DNA of 64,000 nucleotides from Actinokineospora fastidiosa (GCF_014648415.1 NZ_BMRB01000002.1:579260-643259), one strand, 5' to 3'; counted from the first letter of the stretch, positions 17,987 to 26,638 are shown. Numbers and translations are program-made. Notes: generated from the sequence alone by a model not told the origin.

Positions 17987-19110
17987 CGGTGCTCCAGGGT
18001 CGAGAAGGCGCGGGAGACCCGCACCAGCCAGTCGGTCTCCGCGTCGGCGGGCGGGGTGGCGGGCGCGGGGTTGGTGGCCGCCGACTCGGCAGCGCCCACG
18101 CTCGCGCGCGAGAGCGCGGCGGCGATGGCGGCGGCCTCGACGTGCGCGCGCAGGTCGTCGCCGGAGAGCCCCGAGGGCGCGACCACGGCGTCCGGGTCCT
18201 GGTACGGGCGCAGCCAGCGCCTGCCGTCGAGGATCTCCACCACCCGGCGGTGCAGGCGGAAGTCCAGGTCCCGCACGGCGGTGCGGCCCGCCTCCGGGTC
18301 CAGGGCCAGGTCGGGGTTGGCCGCGCGCAGCGCGGACCAGAGCGGGTAGAGGTCGCGGTAGGCGCGGTAGTCGCGCAGCCAGTGGCGCAGGGCGCGCACC
18401 TGCGGTCCCCAGCCCGGGACGCTGAAACCGATCAGGGTGAGGATGCCGCCGCCGCCCGCGCCGAGCCGGGCGACCACCTCCCAGTCCGCCGGGTCGAGCC
18501 CGAGCGGCCCGGCGAGCACGTCGGCGTAGCGGGCCACGACGTACACCAGGCCGCCGACCGCGCCCACCGCCGCCAGCCGCAGGCCCCGGCTGAGCCACCG
18601 GCCCTCGACCGCCCGCGCGTACCGCAGACAGCGCACGACCAGGAGGTACTGGGCGACGGCGAAAGCGGTCACGTACAGCAGCAGGTAGAGGGCGTAGCGC
18701 CAGTTGCCCGCGTACCGGATGACCGCGGTCGTCGTGTCCTCCGTGCTGAGGTCTGCCGCGGCGAACAGGCCAGCCATCACCGCGAAGAGGCCGATGAACG
18801 CGTACGTCTGGCCGCGGACGCGGGGCCGGGCCTCCTCCGCCGAGCGCTCCCAGTAGGTGAGCGCGGCGAGCTGGCTGGCGGCCACCCCGATGACCGCGCC
18901 CTGCGACAGCAGCAGCGCGAGGTTCGGCACGCCGCTGACCCGGCTGACCAGCGCCCACACCCTCGGGTCGCTGATGGTGAACGTCAGGCCCATGAACAGG
19001 TAGAACAGCGACACCGCCGCGGCGGCCGGTCCCCTGCCCCTGCCGAGCACCTTGAACAGCAGGCTCACCCAGGCGATCCCCGCGCAGAGCGGGTACAGCA
19101 CGGCGTTCAC
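17983..19110 (-). CDS. MAB_1171c-family polytopic membrane protein (putative transporter)
   Basis: 375 residues. About seven TM helices fill residues 1-240 (for example [62 protein letters not shown]), followed by a cytosolic helical tail ([41 protein letters not shown]). This layout and the motifs [13 protein letters not shown] and [12 protein letters not shown] match the group annotated as MAB_1171c-family putative transporters, which are often next to XRE and ImmA/IrrE genes. The GTG start overlaps the protease stop (GTGA). Transport has not been shown for the family to my knowledge; a sensor or receptor role is equally possible. Confidence 0.75.
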   Translation of the reverse strand: MNAVLYPLCAGIAWVSLLFKVLGRGRGPAAAAVSLFYLFMGLTFTISDPRVWALVSRVSGVPNLALLLSQGAVIGVAASQLAALTYWERSAEEARPRVRGQTYAFIGLFAVMAGLFAAADLSTEDTTTAVIRYAGNWRYALYLLLYVTAFAVAQYLLVVRCLRYARAVEGRWLSRGLRLAAVGAVGGLVYVVARYADVLAGPLGLDPADWEVVARLGAGGGGILTLIGFSVPGWGPQVRALRHWLRDYRAYRDLYPLWSALRAANPDLALDPEAGRTAVRDLDFRLHRRVVEILDGRRWLRPYQDPDAVVAPSGLSGDDLRAHVEAAAIAAALSRASVGAAESAATNPAPATPPADAETDWLVRVSRAFSTLEHR

Positions 19111-19619
19111 CGCGGCTCGCGGTGCGCGGAGTGGTTGAGCGAGTCGGCGATGCGCGCGGCCACGTCGTCGGCGTCGACCGACGGCGCGCGCAGGATCTCG
19201 GCCAGCAGGTAGGCCATGATCTCGGCCTGCTGCTCCTGCTCGTCGCTGTAGGTCGTGCGGGCGAGCATGGCGCGGACCAGGTCGGGGTCGAGGTCGGGGA
19301 ACAGGTCGGGGACCGGGTCGCCGCCGCCGGTGTGGCCGCAGATGAGGTGCCCGATCTCGTGCAGGATGATGTGCTCCTGGTGGGCGCGGCCGGTGTCGGC
19401 GTCGTAGAAGACGTAGTCCTCGTCGCGTGTGGACAGCCACAGCCCGCACGGCTGCGACGCGCGCATCGACACCGACACCACGTGCAGCGGCCTGCCCCTG
19501 GCGGCCGCGAGATGGCCGCACAGCCCGGCGAGGTCGGCGCGGGCGGGCAGCCGCAGGCCGTCGAGCAGACGTCCGCACTCCCGCCGGATCCGGCGCAGGT
19601 CGGATCGCCGCCCCGCCAC
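19107..19619 (-). CDS. ImmA/IrrE-type metallopeptidase
   Basis: 170 residues with the zinc-binding HEIGH at 87-91 ([14 protein letters not shown]) and a downstream Glu-rich helix ([19 protein letters not shown]) that would supply the third ligand. Family members cleave or displace XRE-type repressors after a signal (ImmA/ImmR, IrrE/DdrO). The XRE gene ends 3 nt upstream, so it is the obvious partner. GTG start at 19619. The stop overlaps the MAB_1171c gene, tying protease and membrane protein together. Cleavage of the XRE partner is inference from the family. Confidence 0.8.
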   Translation of the reverse strand: MAGRRSDLRRIRRECGRLLDGLRLPARADLAGLCGHLAAARGRPLHVVSVSMRASQPCGLWLSTRDEDYVFYDADTGRAHQEHIILHEIGHLICGHTGGGDPVPDLFPDLDPDLVRAMLARTTYSDEQEQQAEIMAYLLAEILRAPSVDADDVAARIADSLNHSAHREPR

Positions 19620-19622
19620 GGC

Positions 19623-20063
19623 TCAGTCCTGGGCGACGTCGGTGACCGGCGGCAGGCCCTGCTGGCGGCGGGCCTGGTCGAGCATGGCGATGATCAGGTC
19701 GAGGTTCGCCTGCGGCAGCCCCACCGCCCGCTGCGCGATCCCCACGACGCCGCGCTCGCGCAACATCTCCAGCTGTTCCAGCTGCCTGCGGACCCGCTCG
19801 CCCTGGCCGTCCTCGTCGTCGAAGAAGTAGCTGGGGTTCACGCCGAAAAAGCGGGCCAGCGCGACGAGCAGGTCGGTCGACGGGCTCGTCCGCTTGCCGG
19901 TGCGCAGCATGGACAGGTACGCGCCGCTGACCCGCAGGTCCGGGTTGGCCTTCTTCACCTCGGCGGCGACCTCGGCGTTGGACCACTGCCTGCCGCGCGG
20001 GCGGCTGATCTTGAAGAGCCGGTCGAGCCTGCTCGTCAACGGCGTCGGCCCGCCGTCGGACAT
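19623..20063 (-). CDS. XRE-family DNA-binding regulator
   Basis: 146 residues. Helix-turn-helix in the first 80 residues ([59 protein letters not shown]), then a helical tail ([27 protein letters not shown]). The HTH-PSYFFD-tail layout is the common actinomycete form found before ImmA/IrrE genes. First gene of the operon ending with the P450. Candidate operator-like inverted repeats lie 100 nt upstream (GGATTAACT/AGTTATCC at 20165-20184). Confidence 0.85.
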   Translation of the reverse strand: MSDGGPTPLTSRLDRLFKISRPRGRQWSNAEVAAEVKKANPDLRVSGAYLSMLRTGKRTSPSTDLLVALARFFGVNPSYFFDDEDGQGERVRRQLEQLEMLRERGVVGIAQRAVGLPQANLDLIIAMLDQARRQQGLPPVTDVAQD

Positions 20064-20124
20064 GTGCGTCCCCCAGGTGTGTGTCGCGGAAACAGCCGAA
20101 CCAGTGTCTCAGGGTAACTGTGCG

Positions 20125-20155
20125 TTGACAACACGCCCTCCCGGCCCACTACGAT
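20125..20155 (+). promoter_or_regulatory. Candidate promoter facing the structured intergenic region
   Basis: TTGACA (20125-20130) and TACGAT (20150-20155), 19-nt spacer, plus strand. Downstream are an inverted repeat and two strong hairpins before the phosphotransferase gene, so it could drive either a small RNA or a ~300-nt leader. Confidence 0.4.
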
Positions 20156-20164
20156 GATCGCGGC

Positions 20165-20315
20165 GGATTAACTGAGAGTTATCCGTCGGCTCGCGGGCCC
20201 GTATTTGGGGGTGTGCCGTGTGGTGGGACAGCGCCGTCCCGCCACACGGGGCCCGGCCCTGGACATAAAAGAGTTCCGCGCTCGACCGGCCTGGGGGTCA
20301 CCGGGAGCGCGGAAC
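20165..20315 (+). ncRNA. Structured intergenic element: three inverted repeats, possible small RNA or leader
   Basis: The 388-nt gap between the XRE and phosphotransferase genes holds GGATTAACT-gag-AGTTATCC (20165-20184, one bulge), a 14-bp hairpin (20216-20229 with 20236-20249, one G-U pair, 6-nt loop), and an 11-bp hairpin (GTTCCGCGCTC at 20273-20283 with 20305-20315). A promoter-like pair lies just upstream. No Rfam family is recognised by eye. It may be an untranslated leader, a small RNA, or back-to-back terminators; transcription is not shown. Confidence 0.35.
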
Positions 20316-20451
20316 CGCACTGATCATACCGCCTACCCCCCGGGCGCGCGCAACGGGAACGCCCGATCGATCATCACAATGCGGGGGATCGCCAGGTCGG
20401 CTGGCGATAATCCGGTTGAGCGGACGCGGCATCCGCGGTCAGGGTCGGCTC

Positions 20452-21300
20452 GTGCATCCCAACGAGGTCCCCACCGGCGTCGATCTGGTCCGCCTGCTCC
20501 TCGCCGACCAGTTCCCGCGGTGGGCCGACCTGCCCGTCACCGCGGTCACCTCCTCCGGCACCGACAACGCGATGTTCCGGCTGGGCGCGGACCTGGCCGT
20601 GCGGCTGCCGCGGATTCCCGGCGCGGCCGGGAATATCGCCCGGGAGCGGGAGTGGATGCCGCGCCTGGCCCCGCACCTGCCCGTCCCCATCCCGCTTCCC
20701 GTGGCCGAGGGGCGGCCGGGCCGCGGCTATCCCTTCCCGTGGTCCGTCTGCCGGTGGGTCGACGGCGTGAACCCCGGAGAGGGCGCCGATCCGGTGGGCC
20801 TCGCCGCGTTCGTCCGCGCTCTGCGGCGCATCGAGCCCAGTGGGCCCACGTCGTTCCGCGGTCAGCCGCTCGTCAGCCGCGACACGCCGACCCGGGAGGC
20901 GATCGCCGCGCTGGACGGGATGGTCGACACCGTCGCGGTGACCGAGGCGTGGGAGGCCGCGCTCGCCGTGCCCGCGTGGTCGGGCCCGCCGGTCTGGGTG
21001 CACGGCGACCTCTCCCCCGGGAACCTCGTGGTCCGCGACGGCGCGCTGACCGGCGTGCTCGACTTCAGCGGGGTCGGCGTGGGCGACCCGGCCGTCGACC
21101 TGATGCCCGCGTGGAACCTGATGCCCGCCTCGGCCCGCGCCGCGTTCCGTCGGGCGACCGGTGTCGACGACGCCACCTGGCTGCGCGGGCGCGGGTGGGC
21201 GTTGTCGGTCGCGGTGATCCAACTTCCCTACTACAAGGACACGAACCCCGTGCTCGCCGCGAACGCCCGGCGGGTCATCGGCGAGGTCCTGGCTAGCTGA
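20452..21300 (+). CDS. Aminoglycoside phosphotransferase (APH)-family kinase
   Basis: 282 residues with the APH/choline kinase fold: an N-terminal ATP lobe (SSGTDNAMFRLGADLAVRLPR), catalytic loop VWVHGDLSPGNLVV and metal site GVLDFSGVGVGDPAVDLMPAW. Transfers phosphate to a small hydroxylated substrate; resistance is not implied, as many such proteins act on metabolites. The GTG at 20452 (LVHPNEVP context) is taken as the start because homologous sequence begins there; an upstream in-frame start at 20416 is possible. The 3' end overlaps the convergent PaaX gene by 8 nt. Confidence 0.8.
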   Translation: MHPNEVPTGVDLVRLLLADQFPRWADLPVTAVTSSGTDNAMFRLGADLAVRLPRIPGAAGNIAREREWMPRLAPHLPVPIPLPVAEGRPGRGYPFPWSVCRWVDGVNPGEGADPVGLAAFVRALRRIEPSGPTSFRGQPLVSRDTPTREAIAALDGMVDTVAVTEAWEAALAVPAWSGPPVWVHGDLSPGNLVVRDGALTGVLDFSGVGVGDPAVDLMPAWNLMPASARAAFRRATGVDDATWLRGRGWALSVAVIQLPYYKDTNPVLAANARRVIGEVLAS

Positions 21301-22012
21301 CGCCGACCCGGGTCGCCATGAGCCAGGCGCGGTACTCGGCGTAGCGGGCGCGCAGGGCGTCGCCCGGCCAGTCGGCTGGCAGGAGGGCGGGCGGGAGGAC
21401 CGGGTCGGTCAGCAGGTGGCGGACCGACATGGCGACGGCGGCGAAGCGGGTCGCCGGGTCGGCCGCGGTGGCGATGGCCTCGAGGAGGGCGCGGCCGTGG
21501 GCGGCCCAGGCGGGGAGGTCCCACAGCGCGGCGGCGAGGTCGGCGGGGTCCTGGTCCGGGCGCGCGGTCAGGCGCAGGGTGGCCGTGGCGACGGTGTCGG
21601 GCCAGGCGCGGCGCAGGTTGTCCGGGCGCAGCCAGACGCCTTCGCGCAGTTCGGCGAGGCGCAGGGCGGCGAGGTCGGCGCGCAGGGCCGCGCGGTCGGC
21701 GGGATCGCGGCCGGTGGCGGTCACGACGACGGTCTCCCACTCGCCGTGCCACGGGGTCGTCTCCGGGTGCACGGCGGCGTCCTGGCGGCGCTGGCGGGCC
21801 AGCAGGCGCGGGGACAGCGTGTACCGGCCGTCGGCGCGGTCCAGGTCGCCCGCGGCCACCATGCGCGACAGCGCGGCGCGGGCGGCGGACTCGGCGACCC
21901 CCACCAGGCCGACGGCGGCGACCAGCTCGCGCGCGCTCATCGTGGGCGGGTGGGCGCCGAGCAGCATGCTCAGCAGCGCTGACCTGGCCGACACCGGGCG
22001 GACGATGGACAC
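21293..22012 (-). CDS. PaaX-family transcriptional repressor
   Basis: 239 residues. An N-terminal winged HTH (MSARELVAAVGLVGVAESAARAALSRMVAAGDLDR) is followed by the PaaX middle domain (WHGEWETVVVT) and the C-terminal helical domain (RYAEYRAWL). Family members repress acyl-CoA catabolic genes and release DNA on binding CoA thioesters. It is divergent from an acyl-CoA dehydrogenase 54 nt away, and an inverted repeat covers that gene's -10, so that neighbour is the likely target. GTG start at 22012. Confidence 0.85.
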   Translation of the reverse strand: MSIVRPVSARSALLSMLLGAHPPTMSARELVAAVGLVGVAESAARAALSRMVAAGDLDRADGRYTLSPRLLARQRRQDAAVHPETTPWHGEWETVVVTATGRDPADRAALRADLAALRLAELREGVWLRPDNLRRAWPDTVATATLRLTARPDQDPADLAAALWDLPAWAAHGRALLEAIATAADPATRFAAVAMSVRHLLTDPVLPPALLPADWPGDALRARYAEYRAWLMATRVGVS

Positions 22013-22018
22013 GACCGC

Positions 22019-22062
22019 CGATATTACACTCTTGCCACGGTCGCATGAGATTCGTAATGTCG
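22019..22062 (+). promoter_or_regulatory. Promoter and inverted-repeat operator between PaaX and acyl-CoA dehydrogenase genes
   Basis: TTGCCA (22032-22037), 17-nt spacer, TAATGT (22055-22060), then 6 nt to the ATG at 22067: a leaderless promoter. An inverted repeat CGATATTAC (22019-22027) / GTAATGTCG (22054-22062), one mismatch, 26-nt spacing, has its right arm over the -10. ATGAGATTCGTAAT around 22045-22058 resembles the E. coli PaaX site core. Confidence 0.6.
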
Positions 22063-22066
22063 AGGG

Positions 22067-23716
22067 ATGACGACCACGGCTCCCCACGATGCGACCACCC
22101 ACGCGGTCACCAACCAGGCGCCGCCGTTGGCGCCGTACGACGCGGCCGACGACGCCGCGCTGCTGGAGGGGCTGCGCCGGGAGGGCGCGGACTGGGCCGA
22201 GCCCGACATCCGGCGCCTCGGGGGGCTCGCGGGCGGCGTCGAGGCGCAGACCTGGGCCGACCAGGCGAACCGGTACCCGCCGGAGCTGCGCACGCACGAC
22301 CGCTACGGCAACCGGGTCGACGAGGTCGAGTTCCACCCGAGCTGGCACAGCCTCATGCGCGTCGCCGTCGCCGAGGGCGGCGCGGCGTCGGCGTGGGCCG
22401 ACGGCAGGCCGGGCGCGCACGTCGCCCGGGTCGCGGTGTCGCTGGTCTGGGGCCACACCGAGGCCGGGCACGGCTGCCCGGTGTCGATGACCTACGCCGC
22501 CGTCCCGGCGCTGCGCAAGCAGCCCGACCTGGCCGCGGTGTACGAGCCGCTGCTGGTCAGCCGCGTCTACGACCCGGGCCTGCGCGTCCCCGCCACCAAG
22601 CGCGGGATCCTCGCCGGGATGGGGATGACGGAGAAGCAGGGCGGCTCCGACGTCCGCACCAACACCACGGCCGCGACCCCCACCGCCGAACCCGGCGTCT
22701 ACACGCTGCGCGGCCACAAGTGGTTCACCTCCGCGCCGATGTGCGACGTGTTCCTCGTGCTCGCCCAGGCGCCCGGCGGGCTGTCCTGCTTCCTGGTGCC
22801 GCGCGTCCTGCCCGACGGCACGCGCAACGCGTTCCGCATCCAGCGCCTGAAGGACAAGCTGGGCAACCGGTCCAACGCCTCGTCGGAGCCGGAGTTCGAG
22901 GACACGGTCGCCTGGCTCGTCGGCCCGGAGGGGCAGGGCGTGAAGACCATCATCGAGATGGTCAACTGCACCCGGCTCGACTGCGTCGCTGGCACGGCGA
23001 CGCTGATGCGCAAGGCGCTGGTCGAGGCGGGCCACCACACCCGGCACCGCGCCGCGTTCGGCGCCCGGCTGATCGACCAGCCGCTGATGCGCAACGTGCT
23101 CGCCGACCTGGCCGTCGAGTCCGAGGCGGCCACCGTCCTCACGCTGCGACTGGCGGGCGCTGCCGACCGCGCGCTGCGGGGCGACGGGCAGGAGCAGGCG
23201 TTCCGGCGCATCGCCACGGCGGTGGGCAAGTACTGGGTGACCAAGCGCGGCCCGGCGTTCACCGCGGAGGCGCTGGAGTGCCTGGGCGGCAACGGCTACG
23301 TCGAGGACTCCGGCATGCCCCGGCTGTACCGGGAGGCGCCGCTGCTGTCCATCTGGGAGGGCTCGGGCAACGTCAACGCCCTCGACGTGCTGCGCGCCCT
23401 GGGCCGCTCACCGTCGACCGCGGAGGCGCTGATGGCGGAGCTGGCGCAGGCACGCGGCGCGGACGCCCGGCTGGACGCCGCGACCGCCAGGCTGCGGGCC
23501 GAGCTGTCCGACCTGGACGGCATCGAGGGCAGGGCGCGCCGGGTCGTCGAGCTGATGGCGCTGGTGCTGCAGGGGTCGCTGCTGGTGCGCCACTCCCCCG
23601 CCGCCGTCGCCGACGCGTTCTGCGCCAGCAGGCTCGGCGGCGACTGGGGCCACGCGTTCGGCACCCTGCCGTCGTCCGCCGACGTCACGGCGATCCTCGA
23701 CCGCGCCCTCCCCTGA
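22067..23716 (+). CDS. Acyl-CoA dehydrogenase family protein, AidB-like
   Basis: 549 residues, close in length and sequence to AidB. The N-terminal extension (PPLAPYDAADDAALLEGLRREGADWAE) precedes the FAD-binding core (MGMTEKQGGSDVRTNTT, KWFTSAPMCDVFLVLAQ, RLKDKLGNRSNASSE) and the C-terminal helical bundle with LGGNGYVEDSGMPRLYREAPLLSIWEGSGNV, also conserved in AidB. E. coli AidB belongs to the adaptive alkylation response and binds DNA and FAD with little dehydrogenase activity. Control by a PaaX-type protein here points to an acyl-CoA signal instead, so a metabolic role should stay open. Start at 22067, probably leaderless. Confidence 0.85.
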   Translation: MTTTAPHDATTHAVTNQAPPLAPYDAADDAALLEGLRREGADWAEPDIRRLGGLAGGVEAQTWADQANRYPPELRTHDRYGNRVDEVEFHPSWHSLMRVAVAEGGAASAWADGRPGAHVARVAVSLVWGHTEAGHGCPVSMTYAAVPALRKQPDLAAVYEPLLVSRVYDPGLRVPATKRGILAGMGMTEKQGGSDVRTNTTAATPTAEPGVYTLRGHKWFTSAPMCDVFLVLAQAPGGLSCFLVPRVLPDGTRNAFRIQRLKDKLGNRSNASSEPEFEDTVAWLVGPEGQGVKTIIEMVNCTRLDCVAGTATLMRKALVEAGHHTRHRAAFGARLIDQPLMRNVLADLAVESEAATVLTLRLAGAADRALRGDGQEQAFRRIATAVGKYWVTKRGPAFTAEALECLGGNGYVEDSGMPRLYREAPLLSIWEGSGNVNALDVLRALGRSPSTAEALMAELAQARGADARLDAATARLRAELSDLDGIEGRARRVVELMALVLQGSLLVRHSPAAVADAFCASRLGGDWGHAFGTLPSSADVTAILDRALP

Positions 23717-23721
23717 CGGCC

Positions 23722-24807
23722 TCACGCTGCCGCGGTGTGGGTCAGGAAGAAGTGCCGGACGTCCTCGGCGAGGAGGTCCGGCACCTCCATCGCGGCGAAG
23801 TGGCCGCCGCGATCGAACTCCGACCAGTGCCGGATGTCGTACAGCCGCTCGGCCAGCGGTCGCACCGACAGCGTGATGTCGTGGGCGAACACCGCCACGC
23901 CGAGCGGGACCCGGCACGGGAGCCCGCTTCCCCGCGGGGTGTCGCGGTGGAACCGGGCGGAGGAGGCAGCGGTCGCGGTCAGCCAGTACAGCGAGACGTC
24001 GGTGAGCATCCGGTCGTCGCCGACCGGCGTGGCGGGGTCGGTCCACTGCGCGAAGCGCTCGGCGATCCAGACCAGCTGGCCCACCGGCGAGTCGGTCAGC
24101 GCGTAGCCGATGGTCTGCGGGGTTAGCGCCTGGAGTGCCTGGTACGGCGGGCGGTTCGCCATGAGCTGCCTAACCTTGTCCAGTCGGGCCTCGTCCGCTT
24201 CGGACAGCTCGACGCCGGGCTGCGGCCGGGTCGGCAGGTAGTTGACGTGCACCCCGACGACGTGCTCGGGCGCGATCGCGCCGAGGGCCGTCGAGATGCC
24301 CGAGCCGAAGTCGCCGCCCTGCGCGCCGTAGCGCTCGTACCCCAGGCGGCGCATCAACTCGGCCCAGGCCCGCGCGACCCGGACGGCGTCCCAGCCGCGC
24401 TCGCGGGTCGGCCCGGAGAACCCGAAGCCGGGGATGGACGGGATCACCAGGTGGAAGTCGCGCGACAGCGGCTCGATGACGTCGAGGAACTCCAGGAACG
24501 AGCCGGGCCAGCCGTGCGTGAGGACCAGCGCGAGCGCGTCCGGCCGCGCCGACCGGACGTGGACGAAGTGGATGTTCTGGCCGTCGATCTCGGTGGTGAA
24601 GTGCGGCAGCTCGTTGAGCTTCGCCTCGTGCTCGCGCCAGTCGTAGCCGGTTCGCCAGTACTCGGCCAGCTCTTGGAGCCTGGCGAGCGGGAAGCCGTAG
24701 TCCCATCCGGCGTCGGCGACCTCGTTGGGCCACCGGGTGCGGGCGAGCCGGTCGGCCAGGTCGTCGAGGTCGGCCTGCGGGATGTCGATGCGGAACGGCC
24801 TGATCAT
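23722..24807 (-). CDS. Epoxide hydrolase (alpha/beta hydrolase with EHN domain)
   Basis: 361 residues. The N-terminal EHN domain ([24 protein letters not shown]) is typical of microsomal-type epoxide hydrolases. The alpha/beta core shows the oxyanion motif THGWPGS, the nucleophile region [11 protein letters not shown] (Asp after GG) and the late His in [13 protein letters not shown]. Converts epoxides to diols in the cytoplasm; natural substrate unknown. ATG at 24807 has GGAG 6 nt upstream. Divergent from a MarR regulator whose operator-like repeats lie between the two starts, so MarR control is likely. Confidence 0.85.
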   Translation of the reverse strand: MIRPFRIDIPQADLDDLADRLARTRWPNEVADAGWDYGFPLARLQELAEYWRTGYDWREHEAKLNELPHFTTEIDGQNIHFVHVRSARPDALALVLTHGWPGSFLEFLDVIEPLSRDFHLVIPSIPGFGFSGPTRERGWDAVRVARAWAELMRRLGYERYGAQGGDFGSGISTALGAIAPEHVVGVHVNYLPTRPQPGVELSEADEARLDKVRQLMANRPPYQALQALTPQTIGYALTDSPVGQLVWIAERFAQWTDPATPVGDDRMLTDVSLYWLTATAASSARFHRDTPRGSGLPCRVPLGVAVFAHDITLSVRPLAERLYDIRHWSEFDRGGHFAAMEVPDLLAEDVRHFFLTHTAAA

Positions 24808-24830
24808 GGTGCACTCCATCGTTTGAAGAG

Positions 24831-24905
24831 TTAACGTTTATCCGATTAACGTTTATCCTCCGAACGATAGCAGGATCGTTAGTGCGACCAACGACTTGTT
24901 AGACT
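24831..24905. promoter_or_regulatory. Repeat-rich control region between epoxide hydrolase and MarR genes
   Basis: Two perfect 13-bp direct repeats TTAACGTTTATCC (24831-24843 and 24846-24858), period 15, lie next to the epoxide hydrolase start. Beyond them is an inverted repeat AACGAT-N6-ATCGTT (24863-24880), MarR-operator-like, and a further AACGACTTGTT. TAGACT (24900-24905) sits 6 nt before the MarR ATG as a probable leaderless -10. Confidence 0.55.
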
Positions 24906-24911
24906 CGCCAC

Positions 24912-25376
24912 ATGGAGAACCCGCGCGCCAGCTGGGAGAGGCTGCCCAGCTGGCTGCTCACCCAGACCGCAGGCCACGCGCACCGACTGGTGGGCGAAGG
25001 GTTCTCGGCCGTCGGCGCCCGCGGCTACCACTACCGCCTGCTGGCGACCCTGGAGGAGCTCGGCCCGGCCAGCCAGGCCGCGCTGGGCCGCCGCAGCGGC
25101 ATCCACCTGAGCGACATGGTCGCGGCGATCAACGAACTCGCCGACCGCGACCTGGTCGAGCGCGCCCCCGACCCCGCCGATCGGCGACGCAACATCATCT
25201 CCTTGACCACCGCGGGCAAACGCCAACTCCGGCGATTGGAGAAGCAGCTGGCCGAGACCCAGGACGAACTCCTGGCTCCGCTCTCCCCCAAGGAACGCGG
25301 CCACCTGACCGACCTGCTGTCCAAGCTGCTGGACCACCACAACCACCGAACGGACACCCCAGAGCCCCCGGGTTGA
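24912..25376 (+). CDS. MarR-family transcriptional regulator
   Basis: 154 residues with the MarR winged helix: YHYRLLATLEELGPASQAALGRRSGIHLSDMVAAINELADRDLVERAPDPADRRRNIISLTTAGKRQLRRLEKQL, including the DxRxR wing (DPADRRR). Probably an autorepressor that also controls the divergent epoxide hydrolase from the repeat-rich 104-nt gap; ligand unknown. The ATG at 24912 directly follows a -10-like hexamer by 6 nt with no Shine-Dalgarno, so leaderless translation is probable. Confidence 0.85.
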   Translation: MENPRASWERLPSWLLTQTAGHAHRLVGEGFSAVGARGYHYRLLATLEELGPASQAALGRRSGIHLSDMVAAINELADRDLVERAPDPADRRRNIISLTTAGKRQLRRLEKQLAETQDELLAPLSPKERGHLTDLLSKLLDHHNHRTDTPEPPG

Positions 25377-25633
25377 CCGACGCGACAACGGGCTGTCGGC
25401 GCGCGAGCAGGACGAGCCGCCACACGCGACCACCGGCAGCTCACGACGCGGAACAGGAACAAGACGACCGGGGAACCGGATCTGTCGTTCAGCGGCTTGC
25501 CCGAAGGATCAGGCACCCGGCAGTACATGACACGAGGCGGCCCGGGGAATCGGCTCTGGCCAGCGGTCCGTATTTCAGCAGCCAGCAGACGCGATCGAAC
25601 GCGCCCAGCGGCTAAGGCCGGGCGGCGGCGCGG

Positions 25634-25885
25634 TCAGCGGGCCGCGAAGCGGGTGGCGAGCCAGGTGGCGTAGCAGGCCAGGGCGGCGATGCCGAGGGCG
25701 CGGGTGCGGGGCCCGGCGATGGCCAGGCCGATGGCGACCTCGGTGGCCCCGTTCCGCAGCACCCAGCGGCGGGTGTCGTCGGGGAAGGGCCTGCGGGAGA
25801 TCGGCTCGAAGGCCTTCGGCGCGACGAAGTGGGCGGCGCCGGTGCCCGCCACTGCCAGACCGAGGAGACGGGTGCGACGTGACAT
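25634..25885 (-). CDS. Small membrane protein, DoxX-like
   Basis: 83 residues with two or three hydrophobic helices (LLGLAVAGTGAAHFVAP; VAIGLAIAGPRTRALGIAALACYATW) and the motif GAAHFVAPKAFEPISRRPFPDDTRRWV seen in small DoxX-like membrane proteins of actinomycetes. GGAAGG lies 7 nt before the ATG at 25885. Function unknown. The 257-nt gap to the MarR gene on its left holds no gene or clear signal. Confidence 0.65.
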   Translation of the reverse strand: MSRRTRLLGLAVAGTGAAHFVAPKAFEPISRRPFPDDTRRWVLRNGATEVAIGLAIAGPRTRALGIAALACYATWLATRFAAR

Positions 25886-25994
25886 GCGGCTGCCTTCCGA
25901 CGATGGTGGCCGCCATCCTCACCCACCCGCCGCCACGGATCAACGCCGGGAGTGCACAGTGCTCATCCCGTGCGCGTCGGCGGGGCCGGAACGC

Positions 25995-26351
25995 TCACGT
26001 GAACAGACAGAACGGGTGCCCGGACGGGTCGAGGTAGACGCGGACGTCGTCCTGGGGCTGGTAGTCGGCGAGGCGGGCGCCCACGGCCTCGGCGCGCCTA
26101 CTCGCCTCGGCGAGGTCATCGACGTGGATGTCGAGGTGGGCCATCATCCGCTGGTCGCCGCCGCTGGCGGGCCAGACCGGCGGGACGTAGTCGGGTTCGG
26201 ACTGGAAGGACAGCCCCGCGCCCCCGTCCGGCGGGCGCAGCGTCACCCATCCCGGTTCGTCCTGCACGACGGTCCAGTCCAGCAGCCTGCGGTAGAAGTC
26301 CGCCAGCTCCCGGGCGTCCAACGCGCTCAACACGGTCGCGGTCAACCGCAC
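25995..26351 (-). CDS. VOC-family (glyoxalase/bleomycin resistance-like) protein
   Basis: 118 residues, one VOC module pair: TATVLSALDARELADFYRRLLDWTVVQDEPGWVTLRPPDGG then HLDIHVDDLAEASRRAEAVGARLADYQPQDDVRVYLDPSGHPFCLF, the two babbab units of the fold. Members bind a metal or small molecule; substrate unknown. The GTG at 26351 is chosen since GGAGGG precedes it closely and homology starts there; a longer upstream frame (to 26486) is low-complexity and overlaps the next gene. Confidence 0.8.
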   Translation of the reverse strand: MRLTATVLSALDARELADFYRRLLDWTVVQDEPGWVTLRPPDGGAGLSFQSEPDYVPPVWPASGGDQRMMAHLDIHVDDLAEASRRAEAVGARLADYQPQDDVRVYLDPSGHPFCLFT

Positions 26352-26403
26352 GATCCCTCCCCCCGCCGACCCCGCGCGCCGCCAGGCGCGCGGGGTCCGC
26401 GAC

Positions 26404-26568
26404 TCACTCGGCGACCACCAGCACGCTCGCGGCCCGCATGCCGTCGTTGTCGTTGTCGTCGTCATCGCCGTCATCGTCGTCGCCACAGGCCGCCAGCAGC
26501 GGGAGCAGGGCGAAACTGGCGATCACGGCAAGCAGCCGGGGCGACCTGCGGCTCGGGTCGAGGGCCAT
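26404..26568 (-). CDS. 54-residue acidic lipoprotein
   Basis: A complete lipoprotein signal (basic SRRSPR, hydrophobic LLAVIASFALLPLLAAC with lipobox LAAC) followed by only 26 residues, beginning with a run of Asp/Asn/Gly (GDDDDGDDDDNDND) and ending RAASVLVVAE. GGAGGAAGG lies upstream of the ATG at 26568. The mature part is mostly a tethered acidic patch, which could bind Ca2+ or act as an envelope charge element; no family is recognised. It may be the remnant of a longer lipoprotein. Confidence 0.55.
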   Translation of the reverse strand: MALDPSRRSPRLLAVIASFALLPLLAACGDDDDGDDDDNDNDGMRAASVLVVAE

Positions 26569-26638
26569 AACCCACCTTCCTCCAGAGTGATCAAGCACCC
26601 CGGACGTACCCACTGCCCGCGCGGGTGAATCGGAAAAG

